Of a stretch of 64,000 nt of DNA, positions 17,363 to 27,238 are shown piece after piece. Both the position numbers and the translations under genes were made by a program. The notes under the pieces were generated by a model. It made no database searches and had not been told where the DNA came from. It saw nothing but the letters and a program-made list of their open reading frames with translations. The stretch is from SIG622 sp045604705 (GTDB taxonomy: Bacteria > Bacillota > Clostridia > Oscillospirales > CAG-382), in NCBI GenBank assembly GCA_045604705.1, contig JAZUOO010000021.1, positions 7,155 to 71,154 on the forward strand, written 5' to 3'. Within the stretch, counting starts at the first letter, position 1. Each line of letters starts with the position of its first letter.

Positions 17363-17836
17363 ATGCAGAAGAAACAGGTATATGTATCCGCAGAGGGTCT
17401 TAAGAAATTACAGGAAAGACTCGAATATTTAAAAACTACAGGTCGTAAAGAAGCTGCAGAAGAAATCAAAAAAGCAAGAGCCTTCGGCGACCTTTCGGAA
17501 AACAGTGAATACGACGAAGCGAAAAATCATCAGGGCCTTCTCGAAAAGGAAATTGCAGAGCTTGAAGAACAGCTTTCCAACGCAGTTGTGATAGAAGAGA
17601 CAGCCTCTACCGATACCGTAACAATAGGTTCAAAGGTTAAGGTATACGACTACGAATTTGAAGAAGAGGTTGAATACAGCATCGTAGGTTCTACGGAATC
17701 CGATCCGCTTCAGTTCAAAATCTCCGATGAATCTCCCATAGGTAAGGCTCTTCTCGGAAAGAGAGTCGGCGACGAGTTCTTTGTTGAAACTCCCGGCGGA
17801 GATGTTAAGGTTAAGATTATAAATATTTCCAAATAA
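17363..17836 (+). CDS. greA: Transcription elongation factor GreA
   Basis: The 157-residue product starts at ATG 17363, after AGGAGGAATTTCCTT; a further upstream ATG at 17336 precedes that site and is rejected. GreA enters the secondary channel of RNA polymerase and stimulates cleavage of backtracked transcripts. The N-terminal coiled coil carries the acidic tip motif (ARAFGDLSENSEYDEAKNHQ, about residues 38-57), and the C-terminal FKBP-like domain contains SPIGKALLGKRVGDEFFVE. Length is typical. It is followed by a possible 6S-like RNA and by lysS, a common neighbour of greA in Firmicutes. Confidence 0.95.
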   Translation: MQKKQVYVSAEGLKKLQERLEYLKTTGRKEAAEEIKKARAFGDLSENSEYDEAKNHQGLLEKEIAELEEQLSNAVVIEETASTDTVTIGSKVKVYDYEFEEEVEYSIVGSTESDPLQFKISDESPIGKALLGKRVGDEFFVETPGGDVKVKIINISK

Positions 17837-17957
17837 GTGGAAGAAAGTGCGGATTGAAATGCGGAATGCATAATGCATAATGCGTAATGCATAATCGAGG
17901 TTGGTTTCTTCGAAACCTTCATTAAAATTTAAAATAGTAAATACGCACATATAATCC

Positions 17958-18110
17958 CTGCGATGCGACCGTGGGTTGGGAGCATTGCACGGAACCAAGT
18001 AACAAATTTGAAGTCCCAAAAAAGAGGCACAGCAATACCGTTACGCCTGTAGCTCCCAAAGCTACCCCCGGAGCCGGAGCGTAGCGAGGGCGGAGCATAT
18101 TAAAGTTCTT
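17958..18110 (+). ncRNA. Possible 6S-like RNA
   Basis: Between greA and lysS is a GC-rich, non-coding stretch with its own TATAAT (17950-17955; TTTAAA 16 bases upstream). It contains GGGAGCATTGC (17979-17989) that can pair with GCAAT (18032-18036) and GCTCCC (18052-18057) to form a long rod with internal bulges. The run GGGTTGGGAGCATTGCACGG is similar to GGTTGGTGAGCATGCTCGG in E. coli 6S RNA, and the GTTACGCCTG side resembles its other strand. 6S RNA mimics an open promoter and binds the housekeeping RNA polymerase. I did not fold it by computer, the ends are approximate, and it could instead be a lysS leader structure. Confidence 0.38.
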
Positions 18111-18163
18111 TGCGGAGCTTTCTTTCAAGAAAGCGACATCCCCCGTAAGAAAGGAAAATTAAA

Positions 18164-20116
18164 ATGAGTGAACAGATAAACAACAATGCACCGGAAGAGA
18201 AGGTGCTGACGGAAAAGGAGCTCAGCCAGCAGATGCAGGTGCGCCGTGAGAAGCTTGCGGCACTTCAGGCGGCAGGCAATGACCCCTTTGAAATAGTAAA
18301 GTATCCTCAGGATACACATACGGATGAGATTATCAATAACTTTGATGAGATGGAAGGCAAGACTGTTTGTATTGCGGGTCGTCTTATGGCGAAGCGTGTT
18401 ATGGGTAAGGCTTCCTTTATCAACGTGCAGGACAGAAACGGCAACATCCAGTGCTACGTCTGCAGAGACGATCTTGGTGAAGAACCCTATGCAGGCTTTA
18501 AGAAGTTTGATATAGGTGACATCGTTGGCGTTAAGGGCGTAGTTTTCAGAACAAAAATGGGCGAAAAGTCCGTACATGCATCCGAGTGCGTGCTGCTTTC
18601 AAAGAGCCTTAGAGTTCTTCCCGAAAAGTACCACGGACTTAAGGATACGGAAATCAGATACAGACAGAGATATACAGACCTTATAGTAAACCCCGAGGTT
18701 AAGGACGTATTTGAAAAGCGCTCAAAGATAATCAAAGAGGTGAGAAACTTCCTTGATACAAAGGGCTTTATGGAGGTTGAAACTCCCGTACTTCAGACAA
18801 TTGCGGGCGGTGCATCTGCAAGACCTTTTATAACTCACCACAACGCTCTCGACATTGATATGTACATGAGAATAGCTCTTGAGCTTCCTCTAAAGCGTCT
18901 TATCGTGGGCGGCTTTGAAAGAGTATACGAAATCTCCAGAGTGTTCAGAAACGAGGGTATTGATGTCCGTCACAACCCCGAATTTACTCTTATGGAGCTT
19001 TATCAGGCATATACGGACTACCACGGAATGATGGACATCACCGAAGAAATGTTCAGACACGTCTGCATGGCGGTAAACGGCACAACAACCATTACTTACG
19101 GCGGTCATGAGCTTGATCTGGGAAAGCCTTTTGCAAGAATCCCCATGGTTGAAGCTGTAAAGCAGTTCTCAGGCGTTGACTTTGATACTCTTAACACCCT
19201 TGAAGAAGTAAGAGCAGCTGCCGTGGAAAAGCACGTTGAATACGAGGAACACCACCTTAAGGGCGACATTCTCAATTTGTTCTTCGACGAATTTGTTGAA
19301 AAGAACCTTATTCAGCCTACATTTATTATAGACTATCCCGTTGAGATTTCTCCCCTCACAAAGAGAAAGCCCGACAAGCCCGAATATACCGAGCGTTTCG
19401 AGCTGTTCATCGTGGGCAGAGAATACGGTAACGCATACTCCGAGCTTAACGACCCGATTGATCAAAGACAGAGATTTGAACGTCAGGCAGAGCTTCGTGC
19501 TGCAGGCGATGAGGAAGCAAACCTCATTGATGAAGACTTTATGTGCGCTCTGGAATACGGTATGCCCCCCACAGGCGGTCTGGGCGTAGGTATCGACAGA
19601 ATGGTAATGCTCATGACGGGAGCAGAGTCCATCAGAGACGTTATCCTTTTCCCCACGATGAAGCCTATCGAAGACGGCAAGAACAACAGACGTGAAAAAA
19701 AGGTTGCAGAGGTTGAAATTGAAGCTGTAGAAGAAAAAATAGACTTTTCAAAGGTAGAAATAGAACCCCTATTTTCTGAATTTGTTGATTTCGAAACTTT
19801 CTCAAAGTCCGATTTCAGAGCAGTAAAGGTAAAGGAATGTGAAGCGGTTGAAAAGAGCAAGAAGCTGCTTAAGTTTACTCTTGATGATGGTACCGGTACA
19901 GACAGAATAATCCTTTCCGGTATTCGCGAATACTACGAGCCTGAACAGCTTGTGGGCAAGACGCTTGTCGCAATCACAAATCTTCCTCCCAGAGCAATGA
20001 TGGGCATTGAGTCCAACGGTATGCTTCTTTCCGCTATCCACAACGAGGAGGGTGAGGAAAGACTCAATCTGCTTATGGTAAGCAATCGTATACCTGCAGG
20101 AGCGAAACTTTATTAA
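18164..20116 (+). CDS. lysS: Lysyl-tRNA synthetase, class II, with extra C-terminal tRNA-binding domain
   Basis: LysRS charges tRNA-Lys with lysine. Residues 1-500 are a standard class II enzyme: an OB-fold anticodon domain (GKTVCIAGRLMAKRVMGKAS), motif 2 (YEISRVFRNEGIDVRHNPEF) and motif 3 (GGLGVGIDRMVMLMT). After a charged linker rich in Glu, Val and Lys (about 515-540) comes a roughly 105-residue domain (FVDFETFSKSDFRAVKVKEC ... TNLPPRAMMGIESNGMLLSA) of the EMAPII/Arc1p/MetG C-terminal tRNA-binding type. The usual bacterial enzyme ends near 500, so the 650-residue length reflects this fusion. The added domain should raise affinity for tRNA in a non-specific way. AGAAAGGA precedes the start. 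Confidence 0.95.
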   Translation: MSEQINNNAPEEKVLTEKELSQQMQVRREKLAALQAAGNDPFEIVKYPQDTHTDEIINNFDEMEGKTVCIAGRLMAKRVMGKASFINVQDRNGNIQCYVCRDDLGEEPYAGFKKFDIGDIVGVKGVVFRTKMGEKSVHASECVLLSKSLRVLPEKYHGLKDTEIRYRQRYTDLIVNPEVKDVFEKRSKIIKEVRNFLDTKGFMEVETPVLQTIAGGASARPFITHHNALDIDMYMRIALELPLKRLIVGGFERVYEISRVFRNEGIDVRHNPEFTLMELYQAYTDYHGMMDITEEMFRHVCMAVNGTTTITYGGHELDLGKPFARIPMVEAVKQFSGVDFDTLNTLEEVRAAAVEKHVEYEEHHLKGDILNLFFDEFVEKNLIQPTFIIDYPVEISPLTKRKPDKPEYTERFELFIVGREYGNAYSELNDPIDQRQRFERQAELRAAGDEEANLIDEDFMCALEYGMPPTGGLGVGIDRMVMLMTGAESIRDVILFPTMKPIEDGKNNRREKKVAEVEIEAVEEKIDFSKVEIEPLFSEFVDFETFSKSDFRAVKVKECEAVEKSKKLLKFTLDDGTGTDRIILSGIREYYEPEQLVGKTLVAITNLPPRAMMGIESNGMLLSAIHNEEGEERLNLLMVSNRIPAGAKLY

Positions 20117-20188
20117 AATTAAGTATTTGTATTGATTTGTTTTTTGGGATATTTGCTTTATAATAGATAATAAGAGTTGTAATGAATT

Positions 20189-20223
20189 AAGACGTTTTCC
20201 GTATAAGGAAACGTCTTTTTTGA
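20189..20223 (+). terminator. Terminator of lysS
   Basis: Stem AAGACGTTTTCC / GGAAACGTCTT (one bulged base), 6-base loop, then TTTTTT. Confidence 0.88.
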
Positions 20224-20384
20224 TATTATCAGTTTTTCGTTGTATTTCAGGAATTTGACATTTAGCTATTGACGGTTTTATTACGGTTGAGAAAACTATT
20301 ATCAACCGTCGAATTTTAATGGGAATTGAAATTTAGACTGATTTTCTCTGTGATAGTATAAGTATAAGGTTTTATAAATACAGA

Positions 20385-20420
20385 AAGATACCACCTTGCC
20401 CGTGAGAGAGGTGGTATCTT
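20385..20420 (-). terminator. Hairpin after the S-layer protein gene
   Basis: A perfect 12-bp stem (AAGATACCACCT / AGGTGGTATCTT) with a 12-base loop lies 80 bases past the stop of the large minus-strand gene. The T run is weak on both strands, so termination strength is uncertain. The rest of 20224-20499 shows nothing clear. Confidence 0.6.
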
Positions 20421-20499
20421 AAACATTTGCTGTTTACTTATCAGCTTTGTTGAATCATTAGAATATCAAAGCTTTGTTTGTCCTGTGAAAATATACTGT

Positions 20500-23400
20500 T
20501 TACGGTTCGTACTTTGTCCAGTCGGTAACTTCGCTAAGATTAATCCACTTTTCGTAAATATTGTTCTTCATTTCGAATTCATGGCTGTTTGTTGCTTCCT
20601 GAACAGCGATATAATACCATGCTGACTCATCACTGTTATCGGACCATTTTATCATATCATCATGTAAATCATCGATAGTTTCAGGAACACGGTTGAGTAC
20701 TCTGTTAATCATAGTCATTGCTTCTGCACGGGTAATGAACTGGTCAGGTCTGAAGGTTTTGTCTTCATAACCTCTTATCCAACCATGTGCCGCCGCTTCA
20801 TGAATTTCAGCTTCAGCCCAGTGACCTTCAACATCTGTAAAGTTGTCAACAACTTCAAATTCCGAATCGTCAAATCTTGCACAGAATGAAGCAAACTCAG
20901 CACGGGTGATATATTCATTCGGCATAAATTCGGTTTCGGTTCTGCCGAAAACTATTCCCATCTTTGTAAGTGTGGAAACCGAAGTTCTGTACCATGCGTC
21001 CTCTTCAATGTCATCGTATGGATTTTCGCTTGCAAGATTTTCATTACGAACATCTTCCTTGAGAAGTCTGAACAGGATTGCTGTCACCTCTGCACGTGTA
21101 ATATGCTCAAGCGGTCTTACCGTGTCATCGGGATAGCCTATTATGTACGCAAAGTGATGCTCGCCGTCAAGTGCATCCGGAGTATCGTGACCGCTACCTG
21201 CACCGCCATTGTCCTCAACCCATGCTGCGTAAACGGTAATGTTTTTGTTCATTTTTACTTCGTCTACATCTTCGGTAAGTGATTCATCAAGATGCCAACC
21301 ATCAAACACATAACCATCTTTTACGGGAACCTTTGTAAGCTTAACGGTCGTACCTGAGGTATACGCTTCCATAGCTATTTTATTTCCGCCGTTTGTTTCG
21401 TAGGTGAGAGTGTATCTTGTGGTAATACCACCGCCACCGCCGCCACCGTTTCGTGTCCACTGTGCAACGAAGTTGATATTTCTGTCAACCGTTACGGTAT
21501 CGTCGGGATTAAATGTATTTTCGCCCTCTTTCCAGCCATTAAAGGTATAGCCGCTGCGTGTGGGTTTTGCCTTTACTGTAATTTCGGCACCTGCGGGAAC
21601 TGTAATTGTGCTGTAATCCACACCCTCGGCACCCGTACCGCCGTTAAGGTCATAGCTTACCGCATACTGTGCAATAAATCTTCCCAGGAATGAAACATCG
21701 TGGTTGGGCATTGTAAACTTGTTGTTTACAACATTCGCTGTACGTGTGTACCAGCCATCAAAGAAGTATCCTTCAAGCTCAAGCTTTTCTTTAACTTCAA
21801 TATTCTCTGTGCCGTAGCGTACATTTTCTATGGTCAATTCGGACAAATCAGGAGCATTTTCAGGCTGTTCGCCGTAGTATATGTACTCTACATTGTATAC
21901 GTTTCTGTCGTAATAAATATTAAGAACAAGGTTTCCTTCTTCAGTGTCAGGGTCAACAGTAACGTGTCCGTAGCTGTTGCTTTCCTGGCTGTTAACGTGG
22001 AAGCCCGTATACGGAACAGTTTCCGCTTCAACGTGCTGTCCTACAAGTGCTTCCTTTGTGTATGAAGAGTCAGAGTCAAGTGTGTAATCATTCTCATCAA
22101 AGGCATCTCCTGCATCTACGTTCTGCAACCAGTAGTTAACTGTGTAGTCCACAAGATTGGAACTAAATTTACCCTTTAATACAACATCTTTGTCCGGCAT
22201 TGTAAATTCGCCGTCAACAATCTCTGCATCAGAGGTGTTCCAGCCGTCAAAGGTATAACCGGGAACAGAAGGAGCATCGGCTACAGTAACTTCCTTGCCG
22301 TAATGAACGTTATTTTCCTGCTCGGGAAGCTGCTCGTCTGCACCTGCGGGAGTAGTTCCTTCATATTCGTATGTTATCTTGTGGGGATTTCTGTCATAGA
22401 AAAATTCGATAACCAGTGAGCCGTCAGGAAGAATTTCTTCCGTCTTCGAGCTAACAACAACTTCACCTACGGTAGTAACGTTTTTGAAGCCGGGAATGGT
22501 AAGTGCGTATACCGTAATGTCCTCGTCTGTTGTACCTGTACGCTTTGCCTCGCTGTAAATCTCATATCCGTTGAGATCTTTCTTTTGCGTCATATGGCGG
22601 ATTATATAAGGTGTATTTGTTTTCGCATCAAATGTTCCTCTAAGGCGTACATTGTGCATCGGCATAGTAAACTCATTGCCTACTATTGTTACGACATCCT
22701 CATCGCTTTCCTGAGCAACAGAAGTCCAGCCTACAAACACATAGCCTTCGGGAGCATCAAGTACGTCAAGAAGCTCTACTTTTTCCCCGTGACGGTATGG
22801 TGACTCGGCATCTTGAGGTGCAGTAACACCATCGGGAACAAAACCGTCTACAAAATATGTTACATTGTACTCGGTTCTCTTGTAGTAAAGTTTAAGCACC
22901 AACAAATTATTTACATCAACAATACCTTCTTCGGGATTTGCGTAATCAAATGTGTATCCCGGGAAGTTTCTCTTAGCTGCCGTAATTTTTTCGCCGGTTA
23001 TACCTGTGTGGTAATTTATATTCTCAGTGCTGTCTGGATATGTGCCGTCAGCATTCTGGAGATAATGATGAACCTCATACTTTGTGTCGCTTCTCGGATT
23101 GAAGTTGCCTTCAAACACAACATCGTGTGCAGGCATTTCAAAGGTTCCGCTTGAGGGAATTCCGCTTGTTTGCGGATACCAGCCGTCAAAGGAATATCCA
23201 TCAAGCTCCGGTTTTTCCGCAACATCAATATCCTCTGTGCCGTAACGTACATTTTCCCTGGTCAATTGGGACAAATCAGGAGCATTTTCAGGCTGTTCTG
23301 CCGGTTCATATCTGTATATTACTTTGTATTCTTTTCTCTTATAGAAGAATCTAAGCTCTGTTTTACCGTTTTCATTGATTTCTGATGTTGCTGAGTATTT

Positions 23401-26400
23401 TTCGTGACCCGTATCAAGCTCAAAACCGACAATTTCCTTGATAGGCTCTGCAATTGCGTTGTCTCCGGCAGTTCCTGTGTGATTGAATGTATAGTCAGGA
23501 GCATCGGATTCAGGATCTTCGGAATAAGAATAAGTGCCGTCGAGCTTCTGGAAATAGTGTTTTTCTACCCATGCAACACCTTCAATACGTTCAAAGTTGC
23601 CGTAAAGTGTAACATCTCTTGCGGGCATGGTAAAGCTTTCCGTATCGTTGCCAACGGTATATCCGGTTGAATGCCATCCGGCAAAATTGAAATGATCAAG
23701 TGTAAGATCGTCTTTAACCTCAACCTCTTCACCGAATTTATAGGTTTCAGGTTCCCAATTGGATATATCAGGAGCACCCCCAGGCTGAGTGGGATTTTCA
23801 TAAGCATAGGTTAATTTATATGAATTTCTTTTGTAGTAACGCTTAAGAACGAGAGAACCGTTACCTGCGATTTTGCCGCTTAATACGTTATATTCGTTGC
23901 TTTCGTCAAAGTAGAAGCCTTCAAATTCCTTTTCGTTGGCGTATACGGTTGTACCCGTTGTACCTGTATTAGAATAGTTTACAGTATTATCGGCAAGAAC
24001 AAACTCGTTATCTGTTAAGGTTTCAAGATAATACTCAACAGAGTACGAGGTATCGACATTTGCTGTAAATTCACCGATAAACGCAACGTCGTTGTCCGGC
24101 ATACTGAAGGTTTCGAGTGCTGTAGCATCTGTACTTAACGATTCCCATCCAAGGAATTTATAACCTTCTTCATCAGCATTTTCTGCAACGGTTACAACTT
24201 CTTCAAACTTATGTTTTTTGGTTGCGGGAGGATCAATCTCTTCGGAGTAATCCGGCTTTGTGGGAACATCGCCCGTAAAGTCGTATGTTACTTCATACTC
24301 GTTGCGGTCATAATAAAGTATGAGTTCGAGATCATTTTCTGTAGTTACGGTTCCTTCCGTAACGTTAGCTGCTGTTTCATCGTAAGTAAAGCCGTGATAA
24401 TACTTAGGAAGTGCTACTGCTTTACTGCCGGCAAATGCGGTTTTGTCATCAGTTTCTCTTGTCTCATATACTCCGTCTTCCATTGTTTCCGTTTTATGGA
24501 TAACTTTATAGGAGCTGGTAATGGGAGTAAATGAACCTATTAATCTTACAGGACTATCGGGCATCTTGAATTCGCCGTTTGTAACAACAACCGACTGATT
24601 ATCCGGCTTCCATCCGCTGAAGGTATAGTTTTCTGCAGTTGCATCGGGAGCGATAGTTACAGTTGAACCGTAAGGTACTTCAGCATTTGCAGGATTTCCG
24701 TTGTATTCTGTGCCTGAAAGATCTGTTGCATCAGCGGGTGTTGTACCGCTGTATACATATTCAACCGGATATTTGTTGACGGTAAATACCCCTATAATTT
24801 CAACATCTTCGTTGGGCATTTCAAATTCATCGCCGGGTTTAACATCTTCGCCGTCAATTGTCCAGCCACTGAATTCGTAGCCTTCCTTTGTGGGCTCTGC
24901 GTCAATTGTGAAATCCGAACCTGTGAAACGCTTGTATGTTTTGTACTCATTTTCGTCAACTATGTAGGTAATCTGACGAGTTTCAAGCTCAGGAGTGGTT
25001 ACCTCAGCTGCAGGAATTTCCTCGCTGTTTACAAGAGATGCAAAACCGCTATTGGTGGGAAGAATACCGTCGCCCAGTGTTACGGATGCTGCATCAATAA
25101 CATCGTAATCGGGAATTACTTTAAAGGAAACCACAAGCTGTTTGCCGTAGAAGTCATTATTTTCACCTCTGCCGGTTTCGGATATAAAGTTTTCATCAAA
25201 ATTAAAGCCGTTAACGGTAAGTCTGTCGCCCGATTCGGAAATCTCATAGTCAAGGTTTTCGTCTTCTTCAAGCTCCTCCGACCAGCCGTTTTGGGTTTTC
25301 GCTCTCGTACGGAGTGTAATCTCGGTAGCATTGCCGTTTTCAAAATCAAAATAGGGCGAAATGGTATCAACCATTGTAGCCTCTTCACCCATGGTAATGG
25401 TCGGGTGGTCAATCTCCTGGATAATGGATTCAAAAATCATCAAAAGTGATGTTGTGCTGTCAGGAGTCAGATAATAACCGTTGTTGATGCTACCGTTTTC
25501 GCCGGGGGTAGTCATATTTTTAGCATTCGGGTAGTTTGATGACACATAATGCATAAACTTGTTGATATTTTCATCTATATCGGTTGCATCGGCATTAGTA
25601 TCTATACAAACGCTGTAAATGGTAACATCTGCGGCACTCTTCATATTACCGGCAACGGTAATTGCGTTGTTTGCGACAGAATCCTGGAAACCGTTGTTGT
25701 ATGTCGGCGAACCGTCTGAAAATACAATAACAACCTCTTTGCGGTCAACCGCACCCTCATCGTTTACTGCACTGCGGTTCATAAGAACTGCCTGTGCAAG
25801 ATTCAAACCGTAGTCAACCGCTGTAGCACCATTAGGACTGATTGCATCTACAGCCGCTTTAAGCTCGGCAGTACCATCCGAATCAACGGGGGTAAGATTT
25901 TTTACAACCTGTGAATATCCACGGTTGTTGCCCTCGGTAACCGTGGGCACTGTGCTGTTATAATAGTTTTCATTGGCAAACTTAACGATAGAAATGGTGT
26001 GCATCTGGTCCACTTCAAGACCCTGGTTCATCTGTGCGGTAGCGTCAATAAAGGTTTTAACCGCATCCTGAAGTGATTTCATTTTCTTGATAGTCTGACT
26101 GTCGACAGTTGCCGAATAGAACTGTACAACACTGTAAGAAGAATACTGGCGGTCAGTCGAAATATCACCGGATAATACGGGGTATATAATTACTTCTGAA
26201 TTACCCACCGAATATTCGTACATCTCAAAACCGTTTGTATCACGACCTGTGTATGAAACACGGGTATATACAGGCTCTTGTTCGGTACCTGTGTTTATGT
26301 AGTATGTGGAGGAGGTGTTTTCCAAGCCATAAGCTGTGTGTTCTTCTTCCCAGAACCACCAACCGGTAGTATATGTATACTCAGAGCCTGTTGCTTCATT

Positions 26401-26733
26401 GTATCCGGTTATTCTGGTTGTTGTGTAATTATCGTCCATAGAACCGGAAGCATCAAGCACAAGCACAATATCGGTAGGTTCTACAGAGCTCATCTGTCTT
26501 ACCACACCTGTTGTATGTGCCGTAAGTGTAATGTCAATTGTTCCGTCGGAATTTGCTGTGGAGGTCTTGGTATAGATTATACCGCCCGCCTGATTTGTGT
26601 TTTCCTTTGTATCACTCTGCACAACCGTTGTTTCTTCCTGTGCCGTAGCAGAGAAAGTGATACCAGGAACAAGTGTCACTAACATAGAAAACGTTAATGT
26701 GCAGGCTAATAATTTCTTTACTCTTTTTTCCAT
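20500..26733 (-). CDS. Giant S-layer-anchored surface protein with VWA and InlB-type repeats
   Basis: 2077 residues. A signal peptide (residues 1-31) is followed by a von Willebrand A domain with the metal-ion-dependent adhesion motif Asp94-x-Ser96-x-Ser98 (LVLDASGSMD). From about 590 to 1830 the chain is a tandem array of Listeria-Bacteroides/InlB B-type repeats (Y.F.GW......F.MP..DV...G.F) alternating with MucBP-like repeats (Y.V.Y.L......L...YY.RN). After a Gly-rich hinge and one more repeat come three SLH domains (FAYIIGYPDDTVRPLEHITR, MGIVFGRTETEFMPNEYITR, GWIRGYEDKTFRPDQFITR) that bind secondary cell-wall polymer. It is probably a long adhesin or surface fibre. Several repeats are nearly identical in DNA, for example 21799-21870 and 23228-23298. 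Confidence 0.92.
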   Translation of the reverse strand: MEKRVKKLLACTLTFSMLVTLVPGITFSATAQEETTVVQSDTKENTNQAGGIIYTKTSTANSDGTIDITLTAHTTGVVRQMSSVEPTDIVLVLDASGSMDDNYTTTRITGYNEATGSEYTYTTGWWFWEEEHTAYGLENTSSTYYINTGTEQEPVYTRVSYTGRDTNGFEMYEYSVGNSEVIIYPVLSGDISTDRQYSSYSVVQFYSATVDSQTIKKMKSLQDAVKTFIDATAQMNQGLEVDQMHTISIVKFANENYYNSTVPTVTEGNNRGYSQVVKNLTPVDSDGTAELKAAVDAISPNGATAVDYGLNLAQAVLMNRSAVNDEGAVDRKEVVIVFSDGSPTYNNGFQDSVANNAITVAGNMKSAADVTIYSVCIDTNADATDIDENINKFMHYVSSNYPNAKNMTTPGENGSINNGYYLTPDSTTSLLMIFESIIQEIDHPTITMGEEATMVDTISPYFDFENGNATEITLRTRAKTQNGWSEELEEDENLDYEISESGDRLTVNGFNFDENFISETGRGENNDFYGKQLVVSFKVIPDYDVIDAASVTLGDGILPTNSGFASLVNSEEIPAAEVTTPELETRQITYIVDENEYKTYKRFTGSDFTIDAEPTKEGYEFSGWTIDGEDVKPGDEFEMPNEDVEIIGVFTVNKYPVEYVYSGTTPADATDLSGTEYNGNPANAEVPYGSTVTIAPDATAENYTFSGWKPDNQSVVVTNGEFKMPDSPVRLIGSFTPITSSYKVIHKTETMEDGVYETRETDDKTAFAGSKAVALPKYYHGFTYDETAANVTEGTVTTENDLELILYYDRNEYEVTYDFTGDVPTKPDYSEEIDPPATKKHKFEEVVTVAENADEEGYKFLGWESLSTDATALETFSMPDNDVAFIGEFTANVDTSYSVEYYLETLTDNEFVLADNTVNYSNTGTTGTTVYANEKEFEGFYFDESNEYNVLSGKIAGNGSLVLKRYYKRNSYKLTYAYENPTQPGGAPDISNWEPETYKFGEEVEVKDDLTLDHFNFAGWHSTGYTVGNDTESFTMPARDVTLYGNFERIEGVAWVEKHYFQKLDGTYSYSEDPESDAPDYTFNHTGTAGDNAIAEPIKEIVGFELDTGHEKYSATSEINENGKTELRFFYKRKEYKVIYRYEPAEQPENAPDLSQLTRENVRYGTEDIDVAEKPELDGYSFDGWYPQTSGIPSSGTFEMPAHDVVFEGNFNPRSDTKYEVHHYLQNADGTYPDSTENINYHTGITGEKITAAKRNFPGYTFDYANPEEGIVDVNNLLVLKLYYKRTEYNVTYFVDGFVPDGVTAPQDAESPYRHGEKVELLDVLDAPEGYVFVGWTSVAQESDEDVVTIVGNEFTMPMHNVRLRGTFDAKTNTPYIIRHMTQKKDLNGYEIYSEAKRTGTTDEDITVYALTIPGFKNVTTVGEVVVSSKTEEILPDGSLVIEFFYDRNPHKITYEYEGTTPAGADEQLPEQENNVHYGKEVTVADAPSVPGYTFDGWNTSDAEIVDGEFTMPDKDVVLKGKFSSNLVDYTVNYWLQNVDAGDAFDENDYTLDSDSSYTKEALVGQHVEAETVPYTGFHVNSQESNSYGHVTVDPDTEEGNLVLNIYYDRNVYNVEYIYYGEQPENAPDLSELTIENVRYGTENIEVKEKLELEGYFFDGWYTRTANVVNNKFTMPNHDVSFLGRFIAQYAVSYDLNGGTGAEGVDYSTITVPAGAEITVKAKPTRSGYTFNGWKEGENTFNPDDTVTVDRNINFVAQWTRNGGGGGGGITTRYTLTYETNGGNKIAMEAYTSGTTVKLTKVPVKDGYVFDGWHLDESLTEDVDEVKMNKNITVYAAWVEDNGGAGSGHDTPDALDGEHHFAYIIGYPDDTVRPLEHITRAEVTAILFRLLKEDVRNENLASENPYDDIEEDAWYRTSVSTLTKMGIVFGRTETEFMPNEYITRAEFASFCARFDDSEFEVVDNFTDVEGHWAEAEIHEAAAHGWIRGYEDKTFRPDQFITRAEAMTMINRVLNRVPETIDDLHDDMIKWSDNSDESAWYYIAVQEATNSHEFEMKNNIYEKWINLSEVTDWTKYEP

Positions 26734-27124
26734 AAACTCAATCCTTTCTTGAAATAATTTATGTGGTGAATAACGGCAATATGCTATACCATCACTTTCT
26801 AAATTGTTTAGTATATTTTATCATAATTACATCTATTTGTCAATAAAATCAGATATAATATGAACCAATGTTAAAAAAGTTTACATATTTGGAGTGCACT
26901 TAAGAATTGAAGATTTTTTGTCGGTTTTTGTCGATGAGGTGTCAGTGATTTGACGAGGCATTAGGAAAAAATTTCAAAAACATCTCGAATGCTTTTCACT
27001 GACACACTTTGTCACAAATTTTGAATTTTTTAGTGCCGAGTTTTCTTGAATTTACGGGTGGTAAAATCGAAATTTTATGTTTTCTACGGATTTTTCACAA
27101 GCCTACAAAATACCCATAAAAGAA
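26734..27124. other. Upstream region of the surface protein gene
   Basis: It holds the minus-strand promoter (26815-26843) and a long imperfect hairpin, 26939-27005, whose outer arms are GTGTCAGTGA / TCACTGACAC with further pairing of GAGGCATT and AATGC inside. No reading frame here looks real. The hairpin has no T run and its role is unknown. Confidence 0.5.
26815..26843 (-). promoter_or_regulatory. SigA promoter of the surface protein gene
   Basis: Minus strand TTGACA (26838-26843), 17 bases, TAAAAT (26815-26820). Confidence 0.78.
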
Positions 27125-27196
27125 GAAACACGACTATCTAAAATTAAACACACCACAAAAGAGGTATCTCTTGTGGTGTATTTCATAATCGTGTTT
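27125..27196 (-). terminator. Left copy of the rubrerythrin terminator, with a nested hairpin
   Basis: The outer arms (AAACACGATTAT / ATAGTCGTGTTT on the minus strand, 27126-27137 and 27185-27196) match the terminator found after rubrerythrin at 46735-46777. In this copy a second hairpin (ACACCACAA / TTGTGGTGT) is inserted in the loop. Confidence 0.65.
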
Positions 27197-27238
27197 AGTG
27201 TATTTTTTTGAAAATCCTTATTTTAAGCCAATTTTAGT

